Notes: generated from the letters alone by a model not told the origin. Positions 20,179 through 28,689 are shown, counted from the first letter of the stretch. The stretch is DNA of 64,000 bases from Affinundibacterium amnicola (GCF_014284275.1 NZ_JACOFU010000004.1:372001-436000); one strand, 5' to 3'. Numbers and translations are program-made.

Positions 20179-21261
20179 ATGAAGCCCACGCCGCCACCGT
20201 CCAGTGATTTGCCAATGCAAAAAAGCGAATTGTTGACATCGAAATTAGTCAGCGATATTCACAGCTTGATTAATGCTGCAAAGGCCGGGTTAGCGGCAAC
20301 CGTCAATTCAGCACTAACCAATCTGTATTAGCGCATCGGCACACGAATCCACACAGAAGTTCTGCAAGGTGAACGTGCCGCCTACGGCGAGCAAGTGATT
20401 ACCCTACTGGCGGGACAATTAGAAGCAGAACACGGACGCGGCTTTAGTGTAAAAAATCTGCGCCACATGCTACGGTTTTCTGAGACATTTACCTCTGAAG
20501 ACTTTGTCTACGCACTGAGTAGACAATTAAGCTGGCCCCATCTCCGCAGCATTATTTACATCGACGATCCGTTAAAGCGCGATTTTTACCTAAGCATGTG
20601 CCGCGACGAAGCATGGAGCACTCGCACCTTACAAGGTCGTCTAGACTCGATGCTATTCGAACGCACCGCATTGTCTCAACAACCCGATGCTTTACTCAAC
20701 ACTGAGTTAGCTGCGCTAAGGGATGAAGGTAAGCTCAGCCCAAACCTTATCCTCAAAGATCCTTATATCTTGGATTTTTTGAACCTACAAGATCGCTATC
20801 TCGAAAAAGACTTAGAAGACGCCATCCTGCGCGAACTGGAAAGTTTTTTACTCGAATTGGGTCTAGGCTTCAGCTTTGTCGCCCGTCAAAACCGCCTACA
20901 AATTGACAACAACGACTTTTACATCGACCTCCTATTCTACAATCGGCGCTTAAAACGTCTAGTCGCCATCGAGCTAAAGTTAGGCGAATTCAAGGCCGCC
21001 GATAAAGGGCAAATGGAACTGTATCTACGCTGGCTAGCAAAGTATGAACAAGAGCCAGGCGAAGCACCACCACTGGGCATCATCCTTTGCACCGGAAAAA
21101 ATAAAGAACAGATTGAGTTATTAGAATTAGATCAAAGCGGCATCCACGTCGCGGAATACATGGTCGGTCTTCCTCCTCGCGATTTGCTGGAAAAGAAATT
21201 GCATGAGGCCGTTGCCTTGTCTAAAGCTAGGCTAGATAATCGGGTGCAGCCGGATAACTAA
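20179..21261 (+). pseudogene. PDDEXK nuclease (YhcG/DUF1016-like), interrupted by an amber codon
   Basis: Reading from ATG 20179 gives the DUF1016 N-terminal domain start, which runs to NLY and then TAG (20329-20331), where the family has tryptophan (LYWxIGxRI). The same frame continues unbroken as RIGTRIHTEVLQGERAAYGEQV and on to 21261. The C-terminal nuclease core is intact: FSFVARQNRLQIDNNDFYIDLLFYNRRLKRLVAIELKLG contains the D..E-L-K catalytic pattern in short pieces. A TGG to TAG change explains the break. Either it is a recent pseudogene, an amber suppressor is present, or the 288-residue C-terminal part starts at GTG 20395. Confidence 0.85.
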
Positions 21262-21572
21262 ATTAAGTTTGTGCACTAACTTCAATCAAAAGCACATGCA
21301 TCAAATACAATTTATCAAAAAAGGATCGGCACTGATAACGTTTAGTCGATGTTCACTCTTTTGGTCGTAATTCAGCATTGATCTCTAAAGTAGCAATTCG
21401 AGGAACTAATTCATGTATACTTTTTTATACACGTATCCAATTCGAATTTGTAGTTTCGGAAGTAAAAATTAAAGAATCTTTCCCGTATTGGGTCAAAGAT
21501 AATCTCATTACCACACATGTAATTTCGATTAAGATCGATAATTTGTGGACGGTATCGTAATAGGGGAAAAAT
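21262..21572. other. AT-rich gap before the ParB-like cassette
   Basis: No credible gene is visible. A short dyad TGTATA...TATACA lies at 21414-21431 and could be an operator or promoter element for the cassette that starts at 21573. Base composition drops in GC from here into the cassette, consistent with horizontal acquisition. Confidence 0.4.
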
Positions 21573-22643
21573 ATGAGTCCAGAAATGCGCGAAATTAAGC
21601 TTCAAGAGCTTCATTTTGACCCTGAAAATCCACGCTTACCGATGCATCTGAGGTATGCACCAGAAAGAGAGGTTCTTGATTACTTGCTACTAGAATGCAA
21701 TTTAATTGAGTTAATGCTATCAATTGGGCAACAGGGATTCTTTATTGGGGAGCCACTCTTAGTCGTAAAAAAAGATGATGGCTATATTGTCGTTGAAGGA
21801 AATCGCCGCCTAGGGGCATTAAAACTACTTCAGAAATCTGCTGTCAGTAATGTGAAACCGGCTCAGGTTCGTCGAGTTCAAGATGAGTCGACTATTCAAC
21901 CTGACTTAATTCCTTCACTTATTTTTGAAAAACGCGAAGAGATCCTAACGTACCTTGGTTATCGGCATATCACAGGAATTCAGCCTTGGGACGCTCTAGC
22001 TAAGGCGCGCTATTTAAGACAACTCCGTGCCAGAATTCCGAACGAACATGCCGAGGCACACAAGATTTTGGCAAAAGAAATTGGAAGCAAAGCGCCGACA
22101 GTCGCAAAATTGCTAACAGGTCTAACGTTAATAGACAAAGCTCGTGACTTGGGAATTCTATCGGAATTGAAATTGAAAGAGGAAGAGATACCATTTTCAC
22201 TACTCACGACTGGTATTGGATACGAAAATATCTGTCGCTTCATTGGCATCGAAAATTCGAGTGATGTTGAAGCAAACAACATAAATGAAAGCAATTTTAA
22301 AGAATTCCTAACTTGGGCTTTCGTCAAAAATTCCGGTTCGGCAACTGTACTTGGAGAATCTAGAAATTTTGACAAATTAGCACGTATTGTAGGTAACGAT
22401 CAGGCATTAAAAGAATTACGACGAGGTACTCCTATAGAAGCTGCTGATTTGTATACTAGCGGCCCATTAGAAGCAGTAAGAAAGTTGATGTTAGAGGCAG
22501 AACACAGAATTAACAGTGCTCAAGCTGGCCTTTCTTATGCTGATGGATTTGATTCTAATGATGTTATCCAGTCTGAACGATTGAAAAGAGCAAGTGCGGC
22601 ACTTTTCGGAGCATTGAATAACCTTGTAAATCCTGTCGACTAG
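21573..22643 (+). CDS. ParB/Srx-like N-terminal domain protein of a putative restriction cassette
   Basis: This 356-residue protein begins with a ParB/sulfiredoxin-like domain. FDPENPRLP (15-23) corresponds to the usual N-terminal strand motif, and IVVEGNRRLGALKLL (about 72-86) to the ParB box (GxxRxxA) that in ParB proteins binds a nucleotide phosphate. The rest (about 120-356) is helical, with no HTH that I can assign with confidence and no partition partner nearby. It lies three bases before a nuclease-like gene and in an operon with a C5-methyltransferase, so a defence role is likelier than DNA partition. A sensor or specificity role is inference. Confidence 0.7.
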   Translation: MSPEMREIKLQELHFDPENPRLPMHLRYAPEREVLDYLLLECNLIELMLSIGQQGFFIGEPLLVVKKDDGYIVVEGNRRLGALKLLQKSAVSNVKPAQVRRVQDESTIQPDLIPSLIFEKREEILTYLGYRHITGIQPWDALAKARYLRQLRARIPNEHAEAHKILAKEIGSKAPTVAKLLTGLTLIDKARDLGILSELKLKEEEIPFSLLTTGIGYENICRFIGIENSSDVEANNINESNFKEFLTWAFVKNSGSATVLGESRNFDKLARIVGNDQALKELRRGTPIEAADLYTSGPLEAVRKLMLEAEHRINSAQAGLSYADGFDSNDVIQSERLKRASAALFGALNNLVNPVD

Positions 22644-22646
22644 TTC

Positions 22647-23546
22647 ATGATAAATATTGATAAACCCCGAGATCACGATATACATACATTATGTGACTAT
22701 GCAGAGCTAATTTGTTTACTAACAGAAGATCGAACTTGCAGTAGAGAGACCATTTCCGATCAAGGCCGTGATGTAGGCGAAACCGAATTTCAAGATAATT
22801 TTCTTGACGATTGTTTTAACCAAATCCAGTGGCGTATCAAAGAGTTTGGAGAATTTTATCCATTTTCATTAAGCGCACATGCGCGATCTTTTTCCGCGCC
22901 AGAACTCCTCACGGAAAAGCAGAATCTTTACGCCTTAATTTTACTATGCGCGAACCTGCCATTCGTTCAAGAAAAAAGAGGATCATTAACAGAAGCCTTT
23001 GAAAGAATATCATTTTTAGCGCTCAAAACGTTTTGGCCTGCAAAAGGAACCGTAAAACCATTTGGCAAGAACGAGTCGGAATTCACCGGAACAAAGTGGG
23101 AAAGAATAAATAAATTAGCAGACGAAATAGGTGGTATTGGATCTAGTTCTGCGTCTTCTTTTAGGAGAGGCGATTCTGGTGATGGTGGAATTGATATCGC
23201 TGCTTGGATGACCTTTGATAGTTCAAATGAAAAACGAAACATAATGTCAGCGCTTGCTCAATGCGCATGTTCGCGTACTGACTGGAGTTCCAAACAAAGC
23301 GAAATTTCTTTTGATCGCCTTTCAAATTTAATACACCCAACCCATCGTTGGAATCAAATATTATTTATTCCCCAATGCTTTAGAGATAATCGAGGATTTT
23401 GGGCAGTCCCAGGTGAAATTGGACAAACAATTTTGTTTGACCGGTTGCGAATAATTTCACAATTTTCTGATTCTGTGAATTGGAGTGTTATCGCACCACC
23501 TGAAATTTTTCAAACTTTTTTAGAAAAAAGATTTGATCTAGTTTGA
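22647..23546 (+). CDS. Putative PD-(D/E)XK-type restriction endonuclease subunit
   Basis: This 299-residue protein is unrecognised by name but looks like a nuclease. A helix with acidic residues (EAFERISF, 116-123) precedes GDSGDGGIDIAAW (175-187), a typical PD-(D/E)XK strand with D183. Next comes LAQCACSRTDWSSK (203-216), where Q205 plus K216 could play the (E/Q)xK part in a variant arrangement. I recall a widespread family with the pattern GDxGxDxxAW...QCAxGxxWxxK in restriction contexts. The gene starts three bases after the ParB-like gene and ends 27 bases before the methyltransferase. Confidence 0.55.
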   Translation: MINIDKPRDHDIHTLCDYAELICLLTEDRTCSRETISDQGRDVGETEFQDNFLDDCFNQIQWRIKEFGEFYPFSLSAHARSFSAPELLTEKQNLYALILLCANLPFVQEKRGSLTEAFERISFLALKTFWPAKGTVKPFGKNESEFTGTKWERINKLADEIGGIGSSSASSFRRGDSGDGGIDIAAWMTFDSSNEKRNIMSALAQCACSRTDWSSKQSEISFDRLSNLIHPTHRWNQILFIPQCFRDNRGFWAVPGEIGQTILFDRLRIISQFSDSVNWSVIAPPEIFQTFLEKRFDLV

Positions 23547-23573
23547 ATAATTATTTAGTTAAAAGGTAAATGT

Positions 23574-24518
23574 ATGCCGCATGCTGTGTCCTTGTTTTCT
23601 GGGTGTGGTGGTTCAGACGCTGGAATTATTGCGTCGGGATTTGATGTGTTAATGGCCAACGACCGATTGTCGTACGCTAGAGACGTCTATTTAGCAAACC
23701 ATCCAACAACCGATTATCAAGTTTGTGATATAAAAACCATATCTAAGTTTCCAAAGGCGGAACTATTAGTTGGCTGTTATCCCTGTCAAGGTTTTAGCCA
23801 AGGGGGCGCGCGCGATGCCTCTCGTACAATCAATACCCTATATCTTGAGTTTGCTCGAGCACTGAAGCAAGTCAAACCAAAAGCATTTATTGTAGAAAAT
23901 GTCTCAGGAATGGTTCGGACAAATTTTAGGCACCTGTTAAACGACCAGTTCAAAGTATTTTCTGAAGCTGGCTATGATGTAAGTGCTCAGGTATTGAATG
24001 CAGTAGATTACGGTGTAGCCCAAAACCGTAAACGTATCTTTATCGTAGGCATAAAAAAGAAAATTGGTGTTGAATATGCTTTTCCGTCACCAACGCATGG
24101 AGTTCAACTTGCAAATCCACACAATACGCTTCGAGACGTAATTGGTGATTTGCCGGTGTGGCCGGAGGGTGAATTTTATGATGCTGACTTTCATTGGTAT
24201 TATCTTTCGAGAAATCGTCGACAAGACTGGGATTCCGCATCGAAAACGATCGTTGCAAGTCAACGGCATATGCCCTTACATCCTATTAGCCCACAATTAA
24301 TAAAATTAGGAACAGATGAATGGAAATTTGTCTCGAATGAAAGAGCAAGAAGATTTAGTTATCGAGAAGCAGCAAGAATTCAAGGTTTTTGTAAGGACTT
24401 TATATTCCCTGATACGCCAGCAAGTAATATGAATATGCGTTATACCGTTGTTGGGAATGCCGTACCACCACAGCTTTTTCAAGCTGTTGCAAATGCTCTA
24501 CCCAATATTTGGGACTAG
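23574..24518 (+). CDS. DNA (cytosine-5)-methyltransferase of the ParB-like cassette
   Basis: This 314-residue C5-methyltransferase has all key motifs in order: motif I LFSGCGGSDAG (7-17), motif IV CYPCQGFSQGG with catalytic Cys71, motif VI ENVSGM (108-113), motif VIII QNRKRIFIVG (about 143-152), and motif X YTVVGNAVPP near the C-terminus. The target-recognition region (about 190-245) is short, so the protein is compact but appears complete. It follows the ParB-like and nuclease-like genes and probably protects host DNA from them. Target sequence unknown. Confidence 0.92.
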   Translation: MPHAVSLFSGCGGSDAGIIASGFDVLMANDRLSYARDVYLANHPTTDYQVCDIKTISKFPKAELLVGCYPCQGFSQGGARDASRTINTLYLEFARALKQVKPKAFIVENVSGMVRTNFRHLLNDQFKVFSEAGYDVSAQVLNAVDYGVAQNRKRIFIVGIKKKIGVEYAFPSPTHGVQLANPHNTLRDVIGDLPVWPEGEFYDADFHWYYLSRNRRQDWDSASKTIVASQRHMPLHPISPQLIKLGTDEWKFVSNERARRFSYREAARIQGFCKDFIFPDTPASNMNMRYTVVGNAVPPQLFQAVANALPNIWD

Positions 24519-24692
24519 CGACAGTTATTTTTTTGCATTAATTAATGAACGAGGAGTACATCGTTTCTTTGCTCAATGACGACCTTTTTATCTTGGTTTT
24601 CTATCTCTTTATCGGTTGAATTTACGCAAATTCGTTTATCAATTCTAAGAAAAGTCAATCAATACATCTTGGCAAAAGAATGAAGTAATGCA
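24519..24692. other. Gap between the two methylation systems
   Basis: AT-rich non-coding DNA. An isolated 24-codon hydrophobic frame (24545-24619) was seen, but without a good ribosome site I do not call it. The promoter of the PmeII-like endonuclease gene probably lies here. Confidence 0.35.
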
Positions 24693-25412
24693 ATGATCGA
24701 AAACAAAAACACCATCCTAGCTAAAGCAAAAACCTGGTTCCGAGAAACCATCGTCATCAATCATGCGGGCAATTCTCAAAAACTGGTTGATCCTAAAGAG
24801 TTCAACATCAATCCTTTTCTAACGGTCTATTTGGCGAATTTTTTGACGGGTAATTCTTCACCGCAAAGTATCGCTAAGGCATTGATTTATCCGCGCGTTT
24901 TGGGTAACTCAATTACGACTTCGTTTGGGGCGAATATTCAAAAATTTGCTTCGGATGTGTTGGATGGTTTTGCTAGTACGACTAGTGGGATTGATATTGA
25001 ATTTATTGATCAGGTCGACGGCGTTCGCAAATATTGCCAGCTCAAAGCAGGGCCGAATACGATTAATAAAGATGATGTGGAATCGATCGCTGGGCATTTT
25101 AAGGGTGTGATTAATCTCGCCAAGGTGAATGGCTTGCGTGTGAGTTATGACGATATGGTGGTGGGTTTGATTTATGGTGAGGCGCATCAGTTGAGTGCGC
25201 ATTACAAACGGATTACGTCGCAATATAACTACCCGGTGTTGGCGGCGCATGATTTTTGGTTTCGCTTGACTGGTGATGATGGTTTTTATGGTGAGCTGGT
25301 GACTGCAATTGGTGAGGTGGCGATTGAGGCTGATTATAGTCAGGAGTTGAATAAGATCATTGATGAGTTGGCTCAGCATGATGAGATTATTCGCTTGTCG
25401 CAAATTAAGTAG
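24693..25412 (+). CDS. Type II restriction endonuclease, PmeII-like
   Basis: This 239-residue protein resembles the family annotated as PmeII-type restriction enzymes. The PD-(D/E)XK-like core is visible as STTSGIDIEFIDQ (95-107, with D101) followed by KYCQLKAGPNTINKDDVE (113-130), where QLK replaces ExK. The N-terminal ~80 residues (PFLTVYLANFLTG, YPRVLG) fit the same family. It lies ~220 bp upstream of, and in line with, the HTH-methyltransferase gene, the expected protective partner. Family naming is from memory; the restriction-enzyme call is firmer than the specificity, which I cannot state. Confidence 0.75.
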   Translation: MIENKNTILAKAKTWFRETIVINHAGNSQKLVDPKEFNINPFLTVYLANFLTGNSSPQSIAKALIYPRVLGNSITTSFGANIQKFASDVLDGFASTTSGIDIEFIDQVDGVRKYCQLKAGPNTINKDDVESIAGHFKGVINLAKVNGLRVSYDDMVVGLIYGEAHQLSAHYKRITSQYNYPVLAAHDFWFRLTGDDGFYGELVTAIGEVAIEADYSQELNKIIDELAQHDEIIRLSQIK

Positions 25413-25480
25413 GTTTTGCGCAGATTTACCCTAGTGTTGGACAACTTTGCCCTATTACTTTTTATCGAATTACTGAACCT

Positions 25481-25520
25481 CCCTCATCCCTGCCCTTCTC
25501 CCGCCTGCGGGAGAAGGGTG
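25481..25520. repeat. Dispersed palindromic repeat
   Basis: CCCTCATCCCTG flank followed by the CTTCTCCCGCCTGCGGGAG-type hairpin. It is the same family as copies after dnaN and near 32.5 kb. It lies between the restriction gene and its methyltransferase gene. Confidence 0.75.
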
Positions 25521-25569
25521 CTTTAATTCCAATGTGCGAGACGACTTTCTTAATATTCCTAAAAATAGG

Positions 25570-25599
25570 TTGACAGATTTACTGAATAAAAATACAGTA
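25570..25599 (+). promoter_or_regulatory. Strong sigma70-type promoter with dyad before the HTH-methyltransferase
   Basis: TTGACA (25570-25575), a 17-bp spacer and TACAGT (25593-25598) form a near-ideal promoter. A dyad TACTG-N10-CAGTA (25580-25599) covers the spacer and -10. Because the gene it drives has an N-terminal helix-turn-helix, autoregulation at this dyad is plausible, as known for other C5-methyltransferases with HTH extensions. Confidence 0.6.
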
Positions 25600-25635
25600 G
25601 TAACCATGTATAAGGTTTGCGTAAAAGGATGAAAC

Positions 25636-26943
25636 ATGGAAGATCGTGCTGAGTATTATTCTATCGCCCAGGCGGCGGATATTTTGGGCGTAACGAAAGA
25701 GACTTTACGCCGTTGGGATGAGAATGGCACGATGGTGGCGCAACGCGTGGAGTCGAATAACTACCGCGTTTATCATAAGTCGCAACTAGAGTTTTTTGAG
25801 AATACGCAGCACATGTTCAAAAACGCTTGGGATGCTGAGCTGGTGGCTAAGCCAAATCGCGAGTATAAATTGTTGGAGCTATTCGCGGGTGCGGGTGGGT
25901 TGGCGATTGGTATGGAGCGTGCTGGGTTTGAATCTGTTTTGCTCAACGAGCTCGATAAGCATGCGTGCAATACGCTGCGCAAAAATCGCCCTGATTGGAA
26001 TGTGGTTGAGGGCGATATTTCTAAAATTAGTTTCACCCAATATCGCGATCAAATCGATATTCTCTCTGGTGGATTTCCTTGCCAATCATTTTCTTATGCG
26101 GGTAAGCAATTAGGTTTTGAAGACACACGCGGCACTTTGTTTTATGAATTCGCCCGCGCTGTGCGTGAGACCAATCCTAAGGTGCTGCTGGGTGAAAATG
26201 TGCGAGGCTTGCTCAATCACGATAATGGTGAGACTTTAAAAACTATCAGCAACATTATTCGCGACTTGGGCTATACCTTGGTCGAGCCGCATGTGCTCAA
26301 GGCGATGTTTTATCAAGTGCCACAAAAACGTGAGCGTCTATTTTTAGTCGGCATCCGCAATGATCTGGCAGACAAAGTGAAATTCGCTTGGCCTTCTTCG
26401 TACAAACGCATTTTGACGATGCGTGATGCGCTGAAAAAAGGTGAACTGTACCCGTGTGATGTACCAAAATCAGAAGGCCAAACCTATCCAAAGCGCAAAG
26501 CAGAAATTCTCAAGATGGTGCCACCAGGCGGCTACTGGCGCGATCTACCGGATACGGTACAACGCGAATATATGATGAAGAGCTACTACCTCGGTGGTGG
26601 CAAAACAGGCATGGCACGCCGCTTGTCATGGGATGAACCAAGTTTGACTTTGACTTGCGCGCCTGCACAAAAACAAACCGAACGCTGCCATCCTGAGGAG
26701 ACGCGTCCACTCACCGTCAGAGAATACGCACGAATTCAAACCTTCCCCGATGATTGGCAATTTGCTGGTCCGGTGTCTGCGCAATACAAACAGATTGGTA
26801 ACGCCGTGCCGGTGAATTTGGCACATGCCATGGGGCGCGCTTTAGTACGTTTGTTGAATCAAATTGATGATCAGCAAAGCGTGCCAGCGAGTTCGAAGCA
26901 GAAAAAATCCTCAACAAAGAATCTAGAGGAAGTCACCGCGTAA
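25636..26943 (+). CDS. DNA (cytosine-5)-methyltransferase with N-terminal MerR-like HTH
   Basis: This 435-residue fusion has a MerR/excisionase-type helix-turn-helix (about 7-50: YSIAQAADILGVTKETLRRW, then NNYRVYHKSQL). A full C5-methyltransferase domain follows: motif I LFAGAGGLAIG (82-92), GGFPCQSFSYAG with catalytic Cys149, GENVRG (186-191), VPQKRERLFLVG, and the C-terminal QIGNAVPVNLA. It should methylate the site cut by the PmeII-like enzyme encoded upstream. The HTH probably binds its own promoter to balance modification and restriction. A truncated vsr follows. Confidence 0.93.
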   Translation: MEDRAEYYSIAQAADILGVTKETLRRWDENGTMVAQRVESNNYRVYHKSQLEFFENTQHMFKNAWDAELVAKPNREYKLLELFAGAGGLAIGMERAGFESVLLNELDKHACNTLRKNRPDWNVVEGDISKISFTQYRDQIDILSGGFPCQSFSYAGKQLGFEDTRGTLFYEFARAVRETNPKVLLGENVRGLLNHDNGETLKTISNIIRDLGYTLVEPHVLKAMFYQVPQKRERLFLVGIRNDLADKVKFAWPSSYKRILTMRDALKKGELYPCDVPKSEGQTYPKRKAEILKMVPPGGYWRDLPDTVQREYMMKSYYLGGGKTGMARRLSWDEPSLTLTCAPAQKQTERCHPEETRPLTVREYARIQTFPDDWQFAGPVSAQYKQIGNAVPVNLAHAMGRALVRLLNQIDDQQSVPASSKQKKSSTKNLEEVTA

Positions 26944-26950
26944 AACTTTC

Positions 26951-26981
26951 TAACAAGTGCAACAAGTCGTTGCACTTGTTA
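26951..26981 (+). terminator. Perfect hairpin after the HTH-methyltransferase gene
   Basis: A 13-bp perfect stem (TAACAAGTGCAAC and its complement at 26969-26981) closes a five-base loop eight bases after the stop codon. No T run follows directly, so it is a weak or factor-dependent terminator, or an mRNA stabiliser. Confidence 0.5.
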
Positions 26982-27025
26982 TGTTTGATGTGGCTTAAGG
27001 GCGAACAGCAAGCGACTTAACGCAT

Positions 27026-27295
27026 TTGTTCGCAGCTCTCTCGGCGAAACGACGAGACACCTCCGGCATGCCAAAAACAAGACAAGAATTCTGGCTGGGT
27101 AAGATCTCCAATAATATGAGCCGCGACCGCGTCGTACACGATCAATTGCTGGATGCCGGCTGGCGCCTGGGCATAGTGTGGGAATGCGCGATCAAAGGGC
27201 GTACCAGGCAAACTCTTGATTCGGTGATCGACGAATTAGAAGATTGGTTGCATGACCCGACTTCGCTCGGCATTGAAATTTCAGACATGGCTTAA
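27026..27295 (+). pseudogene. vsr: C-terminal fragment of a Vsr mismatch endonuclease
   Basis: The segment MPKTRQEFWLGKI followed by NNMSRDRVVHDQLLDAGWRLGIVWECAIKG matches the C-terminal half of very-short-patch repair endonucleases, which nick T:G mismatches arising at methylated cytosines. The N-terminal half, including the catalytic Asp and the FxHGCFWH region, is missing. The upstream 14 codons do not match and begin only at TTG. It is about 60% of normal length and almost certainly inactive. Its place after a C5-methyltransferase gene is the normal one for vsr. Confidence 0.8.
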
Positions 27296-27514
27296 GTCTA
27301 GTTCCTCAATCGCCCGCTGCGCCTCGGCCATCGCCTCGTTTTCCGTCAATGCCAGACCGCAATCAAGTTCATTCTCTTCCCGGCAAAGAGACCACGCAAA
27401 ACCACCACGGTAATGGTCTGGATTTGCTTCGATATAAATCGCCACGCCACGATAAATATTGTCGTAACTCCGCCTGTCTCCCTCGATGTTTTCGATGTTC
27501 ATTGCATGCTCCAT
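27281..27514 (-). CDS. Small hypothetical protein
   Basis: This 77-residue acidic protein contains RGVAIYIEANPDHYRGGFAWSLCREENELDCGLALTENEAMAEA in overlapping short pieces. It looks like a small alpha/beta domain rather than random translation, but I do not recognise a family. Its stop overlaps the end of the vsr fragment on the other strand. Either ATG 27514 or ATG 27502 (MNIENIEG) could be the start. Confidence 0.5.
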   Translation of the reverse strand: MEHAMNIENIEGDRRSYDNIYRGVAIYIEANPDHYRGGFAWSLCREENELDCGLALTENEAMAEAQRAIEELDLSHV

Positions 27515-27819
27515 TTCTCAACAAAATTTAGTCGCCAACCGCTGATACGGTAAGCCCATCATGCGGCGATACGGTTTTGCTGTCTACGGACTATGAGTCA
27601 CATTGGTGGTTTTTCTTTGATTGAATCAGGGTTATTTTGATTGAAGCAGTGATTTTAAGGTCACTCAAAACAACTGAACATTAAATCAGTGTTAATTTGC
27701 ATTTTGGGGTAAAATTTGTTTTACGTTTCCCGTATTAATACATATTTCAAGCATTCGCAATTCGCCATTCGCGAATAGCGAATGCTTAACATTGATCCGA
27801 TATTTTTTCATGGGCACTT
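27515..27819. promoter_or_regulatory. Repeat-bearing control region upstream of dinD
   Basis: Three imperfect 20-bp units (consensus ATTgAAtCAGtGtTaTTTTG) start at 27620, 27640 and 27680, in exact 20-bp register with one degenerate slot at 27660. Closer to dinD, 27749-27787 holds a dyad with 10-bp arms AAGCATTCGC/GCGAATGCTT enclosing further ATTCGC units and the palindrome ATTCGCGAAT (27767-27776). No consensus CTGT-N8-ACAG LexA box was seen. These look like operator arrays. Confidence 0.5.
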
Positions 27820-28680
27820 ATGGATACGCAACAAATACAAATAATGCAGAAGCAATTTGATGCTATGGCGCAGCGCGTGCCAGATGCAAATATTGAATTT
27901 TGGTTTGCGCGTGATTTGCAAGAGCCCTTAGGTTATATCCGTTGGGAGAATTTTTCTACCGCTATTGCCCGGGCGATTAGTTCTTGTGAGACGACGGGTT
28001 TTGATCCTGCCGATCATTTTCGTGGCGTCACGAAAATGATCGAGTTGGGTAAAGGTGGGCAACGTCATGTCGATGACTTTATGCTAACCCGCTATGCCTG
28101 TTATTTGATCGCGCAAAATGGCGATCCGCGCAAGGCACCGATTGCTTTTGCGCAAAGTTATTTTGCGCTACAAACGCGCAAACAAGAACTGGTCGAAGAC
28201 CGCATGCGTTTGCAGGCACGTATGGAGGCGCGGGAGCGTTTGCGCGAGTCAGAGAAAGAATTGTCACAAAATATTTATGAACGTGGCGTCGATGATGAGG
28301 GCTTTGCCCGCATTCGCTCTCGTGGTGATGCTGCTTTATTTGGCGGCAATACTACGCAGGCCATGAAGAACAAATACGGCATCATTAAAAGCAGGCCGTT
28401 GGCCGATTTCTTACCAACATTAACAATAGCCGCAAAAAACCTTGCCACAGAAATGACCAATCATAATGTGTTGCAGATAGATCTGCAGGGCGAAAAAGCA
28501 ATTACGATAGAACATATTCAAAATAACGAAAGCGTACGCGATATGCTGGCGCAAAGAGGAATACAACCAGAACAATTGCCGCCTGAAGAAGACATCAAGA
28601 AATTAGAGCGTCGGGTTAAAGCGGAAGATAAAAGCTTAGCAAAACAGTCGCCGAAATTACCTGGTGCAATTAATAAATGA
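27820..28680 (+). CDS. dinD: DinD-like DNA-damage-inducible protein
   Basis: This 286-residue protein of the DinD family, known in E. coli as a RecA inhibitor induced by DNA damage, is apparently complete. The N-terminal BRO/ANT-like domain is visible (IEFWFARDLQEPLGYIRWENF, then HVDDFMLTRYACYLIAQNGDPRK). The middle has RQELVEDRMRLQARMEARERL, and FIARIRSRGD-like and ALFGGNTTQAMKNKYGI segments follow. The C-terminus differs from E. coli DinD (RPLADFLPTLTIAAKNLATEMTN). A remnant of an E. coli-type DinD C-terminus lies immediately downstream. Regulation by the repeats just upstream is likely. Confidence 0.85.
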   Translation: MDTQQIQIMQKQFDAMAQRVPDANIEFWFARDLQEPLGYIRWENFSTAIARAISSCETTGFDPADHFRGVTKMIELGKGGQRHVDDFMLTRYACYLIAQNGDPRKAPIAFAQSYFALQTRKQELVEDRMRLQARMEARERLRESEKELSQNIYERGVDDEGFARIRSRGDAALFGGNTTQAMKNKYGIIKSRPLADFLPTLTIAAKNLATEMTNHNVLQIDLQGEKAITIEHIQNNESVRDMLAQRGIQPEQLPPEEDIKKLERRVKAEDKSLAKQSPKLPGAINK

Positions 28681-28689
28681 AAGTTAGTT

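Noticed and set aside
21378-21560. 60-codon frame before the ParB-like gene
   Set aside because: AT-rich, no ribosome site, and overlaps a small dyad that better fits a control region.
24545-24619. 24-codon hydrophobic peptide between the two methylation systems
   Set aside because: No ribosome site and too short to judge by composition.
24909-25403. 164-codon frame antisense to the restriction enzyme gene
   Set aside because: Shadow frame of a well-supported gene; composition is repetitive Ile/Thr/Asn without motifs.
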